Below are positions 7,571 through 15,374 of a stretch of 16,547 bases of DNA, one piece after another. Both the position numbers and the translations under genes were made by a program. The DNA is from an uncultured Tidjanibacter sp. (GTDB lineage: Bacteria > Bacteroidota > Bacteroidia > Bacteroidales > Rikenellaceae), in the NCBI GenBank assembly GCA_934663885.1, contig CAKUKW010000023.1:1-16547 (forward strand). The letters are read 5' to 3'. A model generated the notes under the pieces. The model made no database searches, had not been told where the DNA came from, and saw only the letters and a program-made list of their open reading frames with translations. Each line of letters begins with the position of its first letter. Position 1 is the stretch's first letter.

Positions 7571-8968
7571 ATGTCAGACGGAGGAAGGACGAAAATCGTC
7601 GAGCTGTTGAAAAACGGCCGGGTAAACACTGAAGTTGTGGTCAAGGGATGGGTGCGGACGAAGCGCGGTAACAAGAACGTGGCTTTCATAGCGCTAAACG
7701 ACGGCTCGACAATAAATAATATACAGCTGGTGGCCGATGTGGCTTCGTTCGACGAGAACCTGATGCGTCGCGTGACGACCGGCGCGTGCCTTCGTGCCGA
7801 GGGGCTTCTTGTGGAATCGGCCGGCTCCGGGCAGCCCGTCGAGATACAGGTTAGGGATATTAAAATTTATGGCGAGGCCGATCCGGAAACGTACCCCCTC
7901 CAGAAAAAGGGGCATACGCTCGAATTCCTCCGGGAGATAGCTCACCTGCGTCCGCGCACAAATACTTTCGGGGCAATATTCCGCGTCAGCCATGCAATGG
8001 CGTACGCTATTCACAAATATTTCAACGATAAAGGTTTCTTTTACGTTCATACTCCGCTGATAACCGCGTCGGATGCAGAGGGGGCGGGGGCCATGTTTGA
8101 GGTTACGACGCTGAATGTGGGCAATCCGCCGCGTACGGAAGACGGCAAGGTCGATTATTCGCAGGACTTCTTCGGAAGGCAGACGAACCTGACGGTTTCG
8201 GGGCAGCTGGAGGGCGAGCTCAGTGCGATGGCGCTCTCGGAGATATACACTTTCGGGCCTACTTTCAGGGCTGAGAACTCCAATACGCCGCGCCACCTGG
8301 CTGAGTTTTGGATGATAGAGCCGGAGATGGCATTCTATGAGCTGGAGGATAATATGGAGCTGGCCGAGGATTTTCTAAAATACCTCATTCGTTATGCTTT
8401 GGACAATTGCGCCGAGGACCTCGATTTCCTGTGCAAGATGTACGACAACGAACTTCTGGAGAGGCTTAACTTCGTGCTGGCTAACGATTTCGTTCGCCTC
8501 GATTATACGGATGGCATTAAGATTTTGCAGGAGAGCGGCCGCAAGTTCGAATATCCATGTGCGTGGGGCAGCGATTTACAGAGCGAGCATGAGAGGTACC
8601 TTGTCGAGCAGCACTTCAAGAAACCTGTAATACTCATAAATTATCCGAAAGAAATCAAGTCGTTTTATATGAAGCAGAACGACGACGGTAGAACTGTGCG
8701 TGCGATGGACGTGCTTTTTCCGAAGATAGGTGAGATCATAGGCGGTTCGCAGCGCGAGGAGAGCCTCGAGAAACTCGACCGCAGGATAGATGAACTCGGC
8801 ATGAACCGTGATACGCTCTGGTGGTATTTGGATACCCGCCGTTTCGGTACGGCTCCCCACAGCGGTTTCGGAATGGGTTTCGAGCGGCTGCTGCTGTTCG
8901 TGACAGGTATGGCCAATATAAGGGATGTAATACCCTTCCCGCGTACCCCGAAGAATGCCGAATTTTAG
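7571..8968 (+). CDS. asnS: Asparaginyl-tRNA synthetase
   Basis: Charges tRNA-Asn with asparagine in the cytoplasm. At 465 residues it has the usual length. The N-terminal OB-fold anticodon-binding domain covers about residues 15-105 ([24 protein letters not shown] begins at 22). The class II catalytic domain shows the asparagine-type segment [12 protein letters not shown] (169-180), motif 2 with [15 protein letters not shown] (232-246) and motif 3 with [12 protein letters not shown] (432-443). The chain ends in PFPRTP and a short tail, as in bacterial AsnRS. The GAMF segment and lack of an insertion argue against AspRS. rpoN follows 84 bases downstream on the same strand, and the two may be co-transcribed since no strong terminator lies between them. 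Confidence 0.97.
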   Translation: MSDGGRTKIVELLKNGRVNTEVVVKGWVRTKRGNKNVAFIALNDGSTINNIQLVADVASFDENLMRRVTTGACLRAEGLLVESAGSGQPVEIQVRDIKIYGEADPETYPLQKKGHTLEFLREIAHLRPRTNTFGAIFRVSHAMAYAIHKYFNDKGFFYVHTPLITASDAEGAGAMFEVTTLNVGNPPRTEDGKVDYSQDFFGRQTNLTVSGQLEGELSAMALSEIYTFGPTFRAENSNTPRHLAEFWMIEPEMAFYELEDNMELAEDFLKYLIRYALDNCAEDLDFLCKMYDNELLERLNFVLANDFVRLDYTDGIKILQESGRKFEYPCAWGSDLQSEHERYLVEQHFKKPVILINYPKEIKSFYMKQNDDGRTVRAMDVLFPKIGEIIGGSQREESLEKLDRRIDELGMNRDTLWWYLDTRRFGTAPHSGFGMGFERLLLFVTGMANIRDVIPFPRTPKNAEF

Positions 8969-9052
8969 CCTAAACGGGTGTTGACTTGCCTGATTGGCCG
9001 CAAGATTGTGATAAAAGAAGAGAATCGTGTGTAAATTAATACAGATTGTTTT

Positions 9053-10471
9053 ATGTCCGTTATTAATCAGAAACTTGTCCCTAAGCTGACGCAGAAGCTT
9101 TCGCCACAGCAGATCCAGATGATTAAACTGCTGGAGCTGCCGACGCTTCAGTTGGAGCAGCGCGTACGGCAGGAGATAGAAGAGAATCCCGTTCTTGAAG
9201 AGGAGAAGAGCGCTGAAGAAAATACCGATGACGACAGCATGCCGAAAGAGGTCTCCATGGAGGATTACCTGAAGGAGGACGATATGCCGTCTTATAAATC
9301 GTATGTGAATAACTATTCCCGCGACGATAAAGAGCGGCAGGTGATCATTACCGAAGGCAGGTCGCTCCACGACTTCCTCAACGAGCAGCTGCAGTTCAGC
9401 GCCCTTTCCGACAGTGAGCTGGCGATGGCGCAGTATATCGTGGGCAACATCGATGACGATGGCTATCTGAGGCTCGATTTGCAGTCCGTGGCCGACGATA
9501 TAGCTTTCAGTACCGGTTATGAAATATCCGTTGAGGAGCTCGAAAAAGGGCTTAAAATAGTGCAAAGCCTCGAGCCGGCGGGCGTTGGGGCACGTGACCT
9601 TCAGGAATGCCTTTCGCTCCAGATGGCGGGTAAGAGCGACTTAACGCCGGCCCAGAAGCTGGCCAAAAAGATAATAGACAACTATTTTACTGAGTTCTCG
9701 AAGAAGCATTACGATAAACTGATGTCGAGGCTGGGAATAACCGAAGAGCAGTTCCGCGAGGCTATAGAAGAAATACAGCGCCTGACGCCCAAGCCAGGGT
9801 TCAACGAGGGAGGGGGGGACGGCGCGCCGTATGTGATTCCCGATTTTGTAATAGATTATAACGACGGCGTTTTTACCCTCAAACTTAATTCGTATAACGT
9901 TCCCGAGTTGAAAGTCAACCGGAAATACGCAGATATGATACGAAGAATGTCTTCCGGGAGCAGTGATGCCGACAAGGAGGCGATGCAGTTCGTAAAAAGC
10001 AAGATAGATTCGGCCAAGTGGTTCATCTCGGCTATCAAGCAGAGGCAGGACACCCTTACCCGAACCATGCAGGCAATCCTCGACTACCAGAGGGAGTATT
10101 TCGTGGAGGGTGAGGAAAGTATGTTGAAACCGATGATACTTAAGGATATCGCCGACCTTACCATGCTCGATGTTTCCACCATTTCGCGCGTTGTCAACAG
10201 CAAATACGCCCAGACCCATTTTGGCGTGATACCGTTAAAACAGCTTTTCTCGGAGGCCATGCAGACCGACAGCGGCGAGGAGGTTTCGTCGTATGAGATA
10301 AAGAACTTCCTTAAGCAGTGCATCGAAAAGGAAGATAAGCGCAAGCCGCTTACGGACGAAGCGCTGATGGATTTGCTGAATGGAATGGGTTACCACATAG
10401 CCCGCCGTACGGTCGCAAAATACCGCGAAATGCTTGACATTCCGGTTGCGCGCCTTCGCAAGGAACTGTAG
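9053..10471 (+). CDS. rpoN: RNA polymerase sigma-54 factor
   Basis: Directs RNA polymerase to -24/-12 promoters that need an AAA+ activator. The 472-residue protein has all regions. Region I (about 1-50) is glutamine- and leucine-rich (LSPQQIQMIKLLELPTLQLEQ) and ends in EENPVLEEE. Region II is acidic. The core-binding part includes LEPAGVGARDLQECL, the DNA-binding part includes VSTISRVVNSKY, and the C-terminal RpoN box is the canonical ARRTVAKYRE (450-459). A PAP2-like membrane-protein gene starts 39 bases downstream. The gap contains nested complementary segments GCCG/CGGC and ACTCC/GGAGT (10471-10503), which could form a small intercistronic hairpin. No -24/-12 promoter was identified in this window. 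Confidence 0.97.
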   Translation: MSVINQKLVPKLTQKLSPQQIQMIKLLELPTLQLEQRVRQEIEENPVLEEEKSAEENTDDDSMPKEVSMEDYLKEDDMPSYKSYVNNYSRDDKERQVIITEGRSLHDFLNEQLQFSALSDSELAMAQYIVGNIDDDGYLRLDLQSVADDIAFSTGYEISVEELEKGLKIVQSLEPAGVGARDLQECLSLQMAGKSDLTPAQKLAKKIIDNYFTEFSKKHYDKLMSRLGITEEQFREAIEEIQRLTPKPGFNEGGGDGAPYVIPDFVIDYNDGVFTLKLNSYNVPELKVNRKYADMIRRMSSGSSDADKEAMQFVKSKIDSAKWFISAIKQRQDTLTRTMQAILDYQREYFVEGEESMLKPMILKDIADLTMLDVSTISRVVNSKYAQTHFGVIPLKQLFSEAMQTDSGEEVSSYEIKNFLKQCIEKEDKRKPLTDEALMDLLNGMGYHIARRTVAKYREMLDIPVARLRKEL

Positions 10472-10510
10472 CCGTGAACTCCTCTTATGGAGTAGGAAGC
10501 GGCATTTGAT

Positions 10511-11140
10511 ATGAACCAGGAAAAATCTTTTTTATATTACGCGAGCAAGGTGCTGTCATACTTTCTGCACCCGTTCGTCATTCCCGTATACGGGATTCTT
10601 ATATTATTCTATTCTGGTATAATGTTCTCTTATGCCGAGTTGCCTTCGCAAAGCCGTGTTTTCTGGGTGGTACTTCTAAATATTACAGCTATACCGGCGG
10701 CAGCGGTCATACTGATGCGTATTTTCGGTGTAATAAAGGATTTTTCGCTATCCACGCGGCACGACAGGATGGTACCACTGTTTATAGTGGCCATCTGTTA
10801 TGGACTTGCAGCATGGGTTATAAGCGACGTGCCGGGCGTCTATATCCTCCGTCGTTTTATGGTTGCAGGAATGGGATGCACGATATTCGCTTTCGTTGTT
10901 AATATGTTCTGGCAGGTAAGCCTTCACATGACCGCTATGGGAGGGATCGTGGGGGCATTGGCAGTGTTGTTGCTGGCCGGATACGTAAAACTGCTCCCGG
11001 TATTTTGCGTGGTATTGCTTCTGGCTGGGGCCCTGGGCTCGGCGCGCCTATACCTTGGGAAACATAACCTGTCCCAGGTTGCCGTTGGATTCTTTGGTGG
11101 CCTTACAGTGAGTGCTGCGATAATATTGTTCGTCGGATGA
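10511..11140 (+). CDS. PAP2-like integral membrane protein with degenerate active-site motifs
   Basis: A 209-residue protein with about five to six membrane helices. It resembles the PAP2 phosphatase fold but departs from the classical active site. A first motif reads KDFSLSTRHDR (76-86), where family enzymes have KxxxxxxRP. The second reads SLHMTAMGG (137-145), where enzymes have PSGH. The third reads SARLYLGKHNLSQVAVGFFGG (177-197), where enzymes have SRxYLGxHxxxDVxxG, so the paired aspartate is replaced by glutamine. His185 is kept. It probably acts on lipid phosphates or is a non-catalytic relative; neither can be decided from sequence. It is close behind rpoN and likely in the same transcript. 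The start follows from the ATG at 10511 leading into MNQEKSF. Confidence 0.65.
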   Translation: MNQEKSFLYYASKVLSYFLHPFVIPVYGILILFYSGIMFSYAELPSQSRVFWVVLLNITAIPAAAVILMRIFGVIKDFSLSTRHDRMVPLFIVAICYGLAAWVISDVPGVYILRRFMVAGMGCTIFAFVVNMFWQVSLHMTAMGGIVGALAVLLLAGYVKLLPVFCVVLLLAGALGSARLYLGKHNLSQVAVGFFGGLTVSAAIILFVG

Positions 11141-11278
11141 CCTGAGCATACTTTAAACAGACTCTTTAATTTCCGCTCCTCTATTTTGTACCTCCCTTAT
11201 TGGTTTTCGAGGTGAAGAAGAAGACATGCCCGTCGATAGTTTGGGTAGCCTCCCCGTATTGCCCCCTATGAAAACATA

Positions 11279-11304
11279 GCGGCCCGGATCGAAATCCGGG
11301 CCGC
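11279..11304. terminator. Strong hairpin between convergent genes
   Basis: GCGGCCCGGAT (11279-11289) and ATCCGGGCCGC (11294-11304) form a perfect 11-base-pair stem with loop CGAA. T-rich bases follow on both strands (CTCTTATTA on plus, TATGTTTTC on minus). It probably ends both the PAP2-like transcript and the lipoprotein transcript. A smaller inverted repeat GGCAC/GTGCC lies at 11340-11359, closer to the lipoprotein stop. The rest of the 11141-11370 gap shows nothing recognisable. Confidence 0.8.
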
Positions 11305-11370
11305 AGCTCTCTTATTAATTGTACTTATCATGTTGTTACGGCACAAATTATAAGGTGCCATATATATAGC

Positions 11371-13221
11371 TTAACGTGTTTTGTCCGCTGGTTTCGATAC
11401 ACTTAAAGGAGCGCTTTGTATACGGGCCGGTACTTTATTTCCTGGCCCCCATATTGCAGCCTCATTAGCAGGAGCCGCTATGAACGGGAATTCTGTGGTG
11501 GAACCGGTAAATGTAGCTTTCATGGAATTACCTATGTCGTCTTTGGCATCCAAAACGAACGTACCGCCCGAATTGCTTGCCGTTATGGTGCCGCTGACGA
11601 TAGGCCCGGCCTTAGTTACAATGCCGTCAGTCAATTCCATGATCCAGGTGCAGTACCTGACGCCGTTATACTCGAATCCGGTGTAAGCTGTGAAAACCGA
11701 GGTCGGTGTCCCCCTGGGGACTATCGTGTATTCACCGTCGGGGAATGAAGCGCCGCCTGTGGTAGGAGAGTAGATTTCGCTTGTGAATACATACCCGTCG
11801 CCTTCCAGGTACCCGTCTTGGACATACAGGCCCGACGACATAAACTGGGGACGCCAGATATCTATCGTGTTCTGATATACCGATACAAAGTTAAGCGCTC
11901 CCTTGGTAAGGGTTATGTCCAGGCCTTCATCGAAATCAGACAATTTTTTCGGGTTCCTGATGAGCAACGGGCCTCTGTAGATGGCTTTGAACTCCGATTC
12001 GTCGCTTAGCACGAAATCCATAATCAGAGTGTAATGGGCGTAGGTGCCTTCGACCGTAAGCGTGCCCGATTTAACATATTTTGTAGAGGTGCCTTTCCCG
12101 TTTTCATCGACGGTGGTAATCCACTGGTAGTTAGGGTAAAGCGTCATCGCCTCCGTGCTGGATGACATTGTATATGTCCCCTCTGTCATGCTTATACACC
12201 ATTCGTCGTAAGAAGGCGTTTGCGTGATGGGATTAAGGTAAACCGCATAACCCGCTTCCGATACAGCGCCTCCTTCAAGTTTCTCGAAAGTAAGAAGCTC
12301 AAGCTCGAAGTCCCCGGTTCCCGGGCCCCACGATTCTCCCAGGAACTTTCCGGATCCCGAGATTAAAAGCTCGCCGTAGTTCTGCTCCTGGGCCACAGTC
12401 ATTTCTTTGGTGCTCTCACCGTTGTCGATTGTGACTGTGGCGATCCTCCGGTCTCCGTCATTGGCAATAGCGGTTGCCGTAAATTCATTGTCACCGCTCT
12501 TGTTTACGGTAAGCCATGACGAGCCCTCGGAAGTTACTGCAACGGTCCAAGCTTTACTGCTTTCTGCGGATACGGTTTTGGTTTCACCGACGAATATCAG
12601 TTCGAGTGTTTCGGGGCTGACGGTAATTTCTGCCGGAGCGCTCTGCATTACTTTGAGATCTTTCGATCCTAAAGCATTCGTAAGGGTGATGTCGGCGTTC
12701 CTGTCCTCACCGGTGTCATTGGCCGTTACCTTAACGGTCATGACCCCTTCGGTCCCCGTTTTCGGGTCGACGGTGATCCATGTTGCATCGACGCTCGCCG
12801 TCCAGTCTGCGCCCGTAACGGCTACCGTCTTTTCGCCGGAGGCGAAATTGAATTCCAGCGACCCGGGGTCGAATGTGATTTTGCCGGCGGTAAGTTGGTC
12901 TATCCGGAGGCTCTCCGAACCGAGGTCGTTCATGACGGTAAGGGTGGCAAACCTATCCTCGCCTGTATTGGGGGTAACAGTAACGGTTATAGTGCCGTCG
13001 GTGCCGGTTTTCGGGTCGACCGTGAGCCATGTTGCATCGACGCTCGCCGTCCAGTCGGTACCCGTAACGCTAACTGTCTTTTCGCCCGCCGCCCAACTGA
13101 ATTCCATGGAAGTAGGATCGAGGCTTACTTTTTCGCCTGCGGTTTTGTTAGTACAGGCCGATAAACTTATTGCGAAGACGCCTATGAGCGGTATCGCGAA
13201 TATTCGTAATAACTTTTTCAT
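11371..13221 (-). CDS. BACON-domain lipoprotein with duplicated C-terminal beta domain
   Basis: A 616-residue lipoprotein. The signal peptide ends in lipobox LSAC with Cys23. No run of acidic residues follows the cysteine, so the usual Bacteroidota surface-export signal is not obvious. Three BACON domains follow at about 32-110, 115-194 and 199-279, each with a W-TAS or W-TVAV core and a DxG-like end; such domains are commonly linked to carbohydrate or mucin binding. Domains 1 and 2 are 83 residues apart and nearly identical in their middle. The C-terminal 330 residues seem to contain two related beta-rich units, about 284-420 and 441-573. Each has an EGTYTM/DGEYTI turn, an SGTLTV/SGTITA strand and a final FKAIYRG/MKATFTG strand. 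No glycosidase or peptidase motif is seen. Role is probably binding. Confidence 0.85.
   Translation of the reverse strand: MKKLLRIFAIPLIGVFAISLSACTNKTAGEKVSLDPTSMEFSWAAGEKTVSVTGTDWTASVDATWLTVDPKTGTDGTITVTVTPNTGEDRFATLTVMNDLGSESLRIDQLTAGKITFDPGSLEFNFASGEKTVAVTGADWTASVDATWITVDPKTGTEGVMTVKVTANDTGEDRNADITLTNALGSKDLKVMQSAPAEITVSPETLELIFVGETKTVSAESSKAWTVAVTSEGSSWLTVNKSGDNEFTATAIANDGDRRIATVTIDNGESTKEMTVAQEQNYGELLISGSGKFLGESWGPGTGDFELELLTFEKLEGGAVSEAGYAVYLNPITQTPSYDEWCISMTEGTYTMSSSTEAMTLYPNYQWITTVDENGKGTSTKYVKSGTLTVEGTYAHYTLIMDFVLSDESEFKAIYRGPLLIRNPKKLSDFDEGLDITLTKGALNFVSVYQNTIDIWRPQFMSSGLYVQDGYLEGDGYVFTSEIYSPTTGGASFPDGEYTIVPRGTPTSVFTAYTGFEYNGVRYCTWIMELTDGIVTKAGPIVSGTITASNSGGTFVLDAKDDIGNSMKATFTGSTTEFPFIAAPANEAAIWGPGNKVPARIQSAPLSVSKPADKTR
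12751..13089. repeat. Tandem 249-bp repeat inside the BACON lipoprotein gene
   Basis: The segment 12751-12840 recurs at 13000-13089 at an offset of exactly 249 bases (83 codons). Within it, 30 bases around 12778-12807 and 13027-13056 are identical, and adjacent blocks differ by few substitutions. Similarity fades gradually outside this core. It encodes the WTASVDATW..VDPKTG part of BACON domains 1 and 2. Confidence 0.85.
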
Positions 13222-13305
13222 GTTCTTTAATTTTTAAGTAAAGCTGTTAGTAATTATGTAAGGTTTCTCAAGATAGTCTCCACTTCAACAGGTCGGTCGA
13301 CGCTA

Positions 13306-13327
13306 TATGCCTTATATGACAGGCATA
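13306..13327 (-). promoter_or_regulatory. Inverted repeat in the lipoprotein leader
   Basis: TATGCC (13306-13311) and GGCATA (13322-13327) form a 6-base-pair stem with a 10-base loop. It would lie near the 5' end of the lipoprotein messenger if the candidate promoter at 13348-13355 is used. A role as an operator or leader hairpin is possible but unproven. Confidence 0.3.
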
Positions 13328-13347
13328 CGGCTTCCCGTATCCGATTT

Positions 13348-13355
13348 CAAATTTA
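13348..13355 (-). promoter_or_regulatory. Candidate -7 box for the BACON lipoprotein gene
   Basis: The minus strand reads TAAATTTG, matching TAnnTTTG. A TTTTG lies about 12 bases upstream, which is too close for a standard -33 box. Transcription from here would give a leader of about 120 bases. Confidence 0.4.
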
Positions 13356-13428
13356 AACGGATAAAAACAAAAGGGCTTAACCTATGTTAATTCTCAGGGG
13401 AAAAGTGAGATTTGAGCGACTTTTTTTT

Positions 13429-14004
13429 CTATTTAGGCATGAACTGCCTCTTCAGTTTGCTCAGATATTGGGGCGTGACACCTATATAAGACGCGATAAT
13501 TTTCATCGATACCTTTTCTATTATCTCCGGCCTGTTCTTTATAAGGGCTTCGAAACGCTCTTTAGCGTCGCCGTTGACGACTGCCGATTTCTTTTCGTAT
13601 AACCAGAGCTGGCTTATAGACATCCAGGCTATCCACTGGGCGAAATCGTGCGATTCCCTCATCAGTTCCAGGAATTTTTGTTTGGATAGTTTCATGATGG
13701 AGCATTCACAGCATGCCTCCAGTTTGAAAAAAGATGGTTCGTCCTTATAAAATGAATAGTAGGAGATCATCATGGTGCCCGGTGTGCCGAAAGCGGAGGT
13801 CATCTCCTTAAACCCGTTGAAAAAGGCTGCCCTTATTATGCCCTCCTTGAGGACATAGATATTACTGTCGAACGCGCCGTAAGGGATAAGGGGTTCGTTC
13901 GCTTTCAATTCGAATTCGGACATCGAGGCGATGAACCTGTCCATGGTCTCGTCATCCATCCGGTAGTCGCACTCGGCAAATAACCGTTCTTTCAGGGTCT
14001 CCAT
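13429..14004 (-). CDS. Crp/Fnr-family transcriptional regulator
   Basis: A 191-residue one-component regulator with an N-terminal cyclic-nucleotide-binding-type beta roll (about 20-120) and a C-terminal winged helix-turn-helix (about 165-188, VSMKIIASYIGVTPQYLSKLKRQF). The beta roll lacks the GE..RSA phosphate cassette of true CRP, as is usual in the large Bacteroidota group, so cAMP binding is unlikely. Three cysteines lie close together at residues 98, 99 and 101 (EACCECS), too few and too close for the Fnr iron-sulfur arrangement. It lies upstream of the BACON lipoprotein on the same strand, 207 bases away, with a separate promoter candidate between them. Two palindromes in its own upstream region suggest autoregulation. 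The ligand is unknown. Confidence 0.88.
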   Translation of the reverse strand: METLKERLFAECDYRMDDETMDRFIASMSEFELKANEPLIPYGAFDSNIYVLKEGIIRAAFFNGFKEMTSAFGTPGTMMISYYSFYKDEPSFFKLEACCECSIMKLSKQKFLELMRESHDFAQWIAWMSISQLWLYEKKSAVVNGDAKERFEALIKNRPEIIEKVSMKIIASYIGVTPQYLSKLKRQFMPK

Positions 14005-14020
14005 AAAAATGTTTTAGGAC

Positions 14021-14030
14021 GTGTTAACAC
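14021..14030. promoter_or_regulatory. Perfect 10-base palindrome upstream of the Crp/Fnr gene
   Basis: GTGTTAACAC reads the same on both strands and lies 16 bases before the start codon of the regulator. It could be an operator, but it overlaps the expected leader and so might act as a repressor site. Confidence 0.35.
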
Positions 14031-14042
14031 AAAATTCAAGCG

Positions 14043-14058
14043 TGAACATTTATGTTCA
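14043..14058. promoter_or_regulatory. Perfect 16-base palindrome upstream of the Crp/Fnr gene
   Basis: TGAACATTTATGTTCA is a perfect palindrome, 38 bases before the regulator's start. Crp/Fnr dimers commonly bind inverted repeats of about this length with a short centre, so it is the best candidate for an autoregulatory site. The same sequence is not seen before the lipoprotein gene. Confidence 0.5.
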
Positions 14059-14158
14059 TATCTTGGAATCTGTCTGAATCCGGCGAATATATTTTACCCG
14101 GATTCATCTGTCGTGCTAAGTTAACGAAAATATGTGGAACGAGAGCTAACCGAAAATA

Positions 14159-14174
14159 GTGCGGGGTTCCGCAC
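14159..14174 (-). terminator. Terminator of the transglutaminase-like gene
   Basis: GTGCGG (14159-14164) and CCGCAC (14169-14174) form a 6-base-pair GC-rich stem with a 4-base loop. On the minus strand it is followed by TATTTTC. It lies 33 bases after the stop codon of the transglutaminase-like gene. Confidence 0.6.
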
Positions 14175-14207
14175 CATAAATAATTGTCGTTTATTAAAAC
14201 TTCCTTT

Positions 14208-15314
14208 TTATGGGTTAATAGTTTCTTTATTATTGCGGTTTTTTATCTCCTCTCGGACCGACATCACCCAGTCTTCATAGAGTTCTGGTGGCATATCCAT
14301 GTGGCCTGTCGCATCGATAGCCTCGAGGTTGGCAAAATATTCCAGTTCGATCTCCTCAACCATATTTCGGGGCAACCCGTTTTTCTTCAGCTGTTCCAAG
14401 TATAGTGTTCCTGTCACTAATAAGTAATTATTCTTTCCCATTAGCGCGTGTAAGTTGCCGGGAGAATGGATTAAAGCCGTTTCATAACATCGCTTCGCAA
14501 ATTTGTCCCACCCATACAGGCGTATATATCCCGAGGCAAGGTCCGTAAGCAGGTTTATAATAATCTCCCTGTCGCCGCAGGGTTTCATATAAGTTCCTTT
14601 TTGAATGGCCGCCGGGGTTATTCCCATCTTCTCGATAATGAATATTTCCCGCGGCATGGAATAGTTCGTCAGCTCCACACACATATACCGGCTGCCATCC
14701 TCGCTCTTGTGTCTTATAAAAGAGTGGTTGGGAGCGTATGCTATATACGATTCCGCGCCTATCTCATTTGAAAGTATCTTATAAAAAAGTGGTAGGCTCC
14801 GGCATTGACCCGAGTGAGTTGCCATGAGTTTGGTTACAAACAACTTGCTGTAATCCTTTTTTCCGGAGAAATCATCGAAATCATATACATACGTTTTATA
14901 TCCATTCAAAGGATTTGGATTGGTGAAGAACTCGAACAGGGCTATATTGCCCCCGATAGGATTTTTATCCAGCCCGTTCAGTTTCATAAACTGTTTAAGG
15001 GTTTGTGAGATGTAAGAAATCTCCGAACAATACTTATCATAATCAAGATTACCGTTCATATATGCCCATTCGGGCAAAAACACCGCGCGTTTAAGAGACA
15101 ATGGCGTTTTGCCGTCGAGCATATCAACAATTTCGAGGTAGGCTTGCGAGTATAGGGATTTATGAGTTTCGATCCCGACCTGATCGGTCATTTCAGGTGA
15201 GACTCGTATAGCCGCTTGTTGAGCGCTAATTGGATGGATTCCCGGGACGAAAACAAGAAGTAAAACGCAGATTATTTTTCTGAAGATCGGTATTGGAATA
15301 ATAACTTTTTTCAT
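14208..15314 (-). CDS. Secreted transglutaminase-like protein with TPR-like tail
   Basis: A 368-residue protein with a signal peptide (MKKVIIPIPIFRK, hydrophobic core, likely cleavage at SAQ/Q). The central part resembles the transglutaminase-like/SirB1-type papain fold, with a cysteine in HSGQCRSLPLFYK (Cys171), a histidine in YAPNHSFIRH (His197) and a possible third residue in VELTNYSMP (Glu214 or Asn217). Residues 255-300 look like a TPR helix pair (FAKRCYETALIHSPGNLHAL). The fold is used for peptidase, amidase or acyl-transfer chemistry, or as a non-catalytic scaffold; the substrate is unknown. It lies downstream of the putative toxin and immunity genes, behind a mini-ORF whose first bases match its own. 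Only 16 bases separate its start from a perfect hairpin, so no promoter fits between the two. Confidence 0.65.
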   Translation of the reverse strand: MKKVIIPIPIFRKIICVLLLVFVPGIHPISAQQAAIRVSPEMTDQVGIETHKSLYSQAYLEIVDMLDGKTPLSLKRAVFLPEWAYMNGNLDYDKYCSEISYISQTLKQFMKLNGLDKNPIGGNIALFEFFTNPNPLNGYKTYVYDFDDFSGKKDYSKLFVTKLMATHSGQCRSLPLFYKILSNEIGAESYIAYAPNHSFIRHKSEDGSRYMCVELTNYSMPREIFIIEKMGITPAAIQKGTYMKPCGDREIIINLLTDLASGYIRLYGWDKFAKRCYETALIHSPGNLHALMGKNNYLLVTGTLYLEQLKKNGLPRNMVEEIELEYFANLEAIDATGHMDMPPELYEDWVMSVREEIKNRNNKETINP

Positions 15315-15322
15315 GGGTTGGA
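15297..15322. repeat. 26-bp direct repeat, copy A (start of transglutaminase-like gene)
   Basis: This 26-base segment spans the translation start at 15314 and codons 1 to 6 (MKKVII). It is identical to 15438-15463, a distance of 141 bases. Sequence diverges immediately on the coding side and is only loosely similar on the leader side. Confidence 0.9.
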
Positions 15323-15330
15323 ATTATTAG

Positions 15331-15360
15331 TAAAAGGGCGACTTTAAAGTCGCCCTTTTA
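15331..15360 (-). terminator. Perfect 30-base palindrome after the mini-ORF
   Basis: TAAAAGGGCGACTTT is followed directly by its reverse complement AAAGTCGCCCTTTTA, giving a long stem with A and T ends typical of Bacteroidota terminators. It lies 14 bases after the mini-ORF stop and 16 bases before the next start codon. Confidence 0.8.
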
Positions 15361-15374
15361 TAATCAAGTTTTAA

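Noticed and set aside
8969..9052. Promoter or terminator between asnS and rpoN
   Set aside because: No TAnnTTTG box with a -33 element and no GC-rich hairpin could be made out in these 84 bases.
12407..13237. Plus-strand frame of 276 codons opposite the BACON lipoprotein, with a repetitive serine/valine-rich product
   Set aside because: It is the shadow of the BACON repeats. The minus-strand gene has a signal peptide, lipobox and known domains, while the plus-strand product has none.
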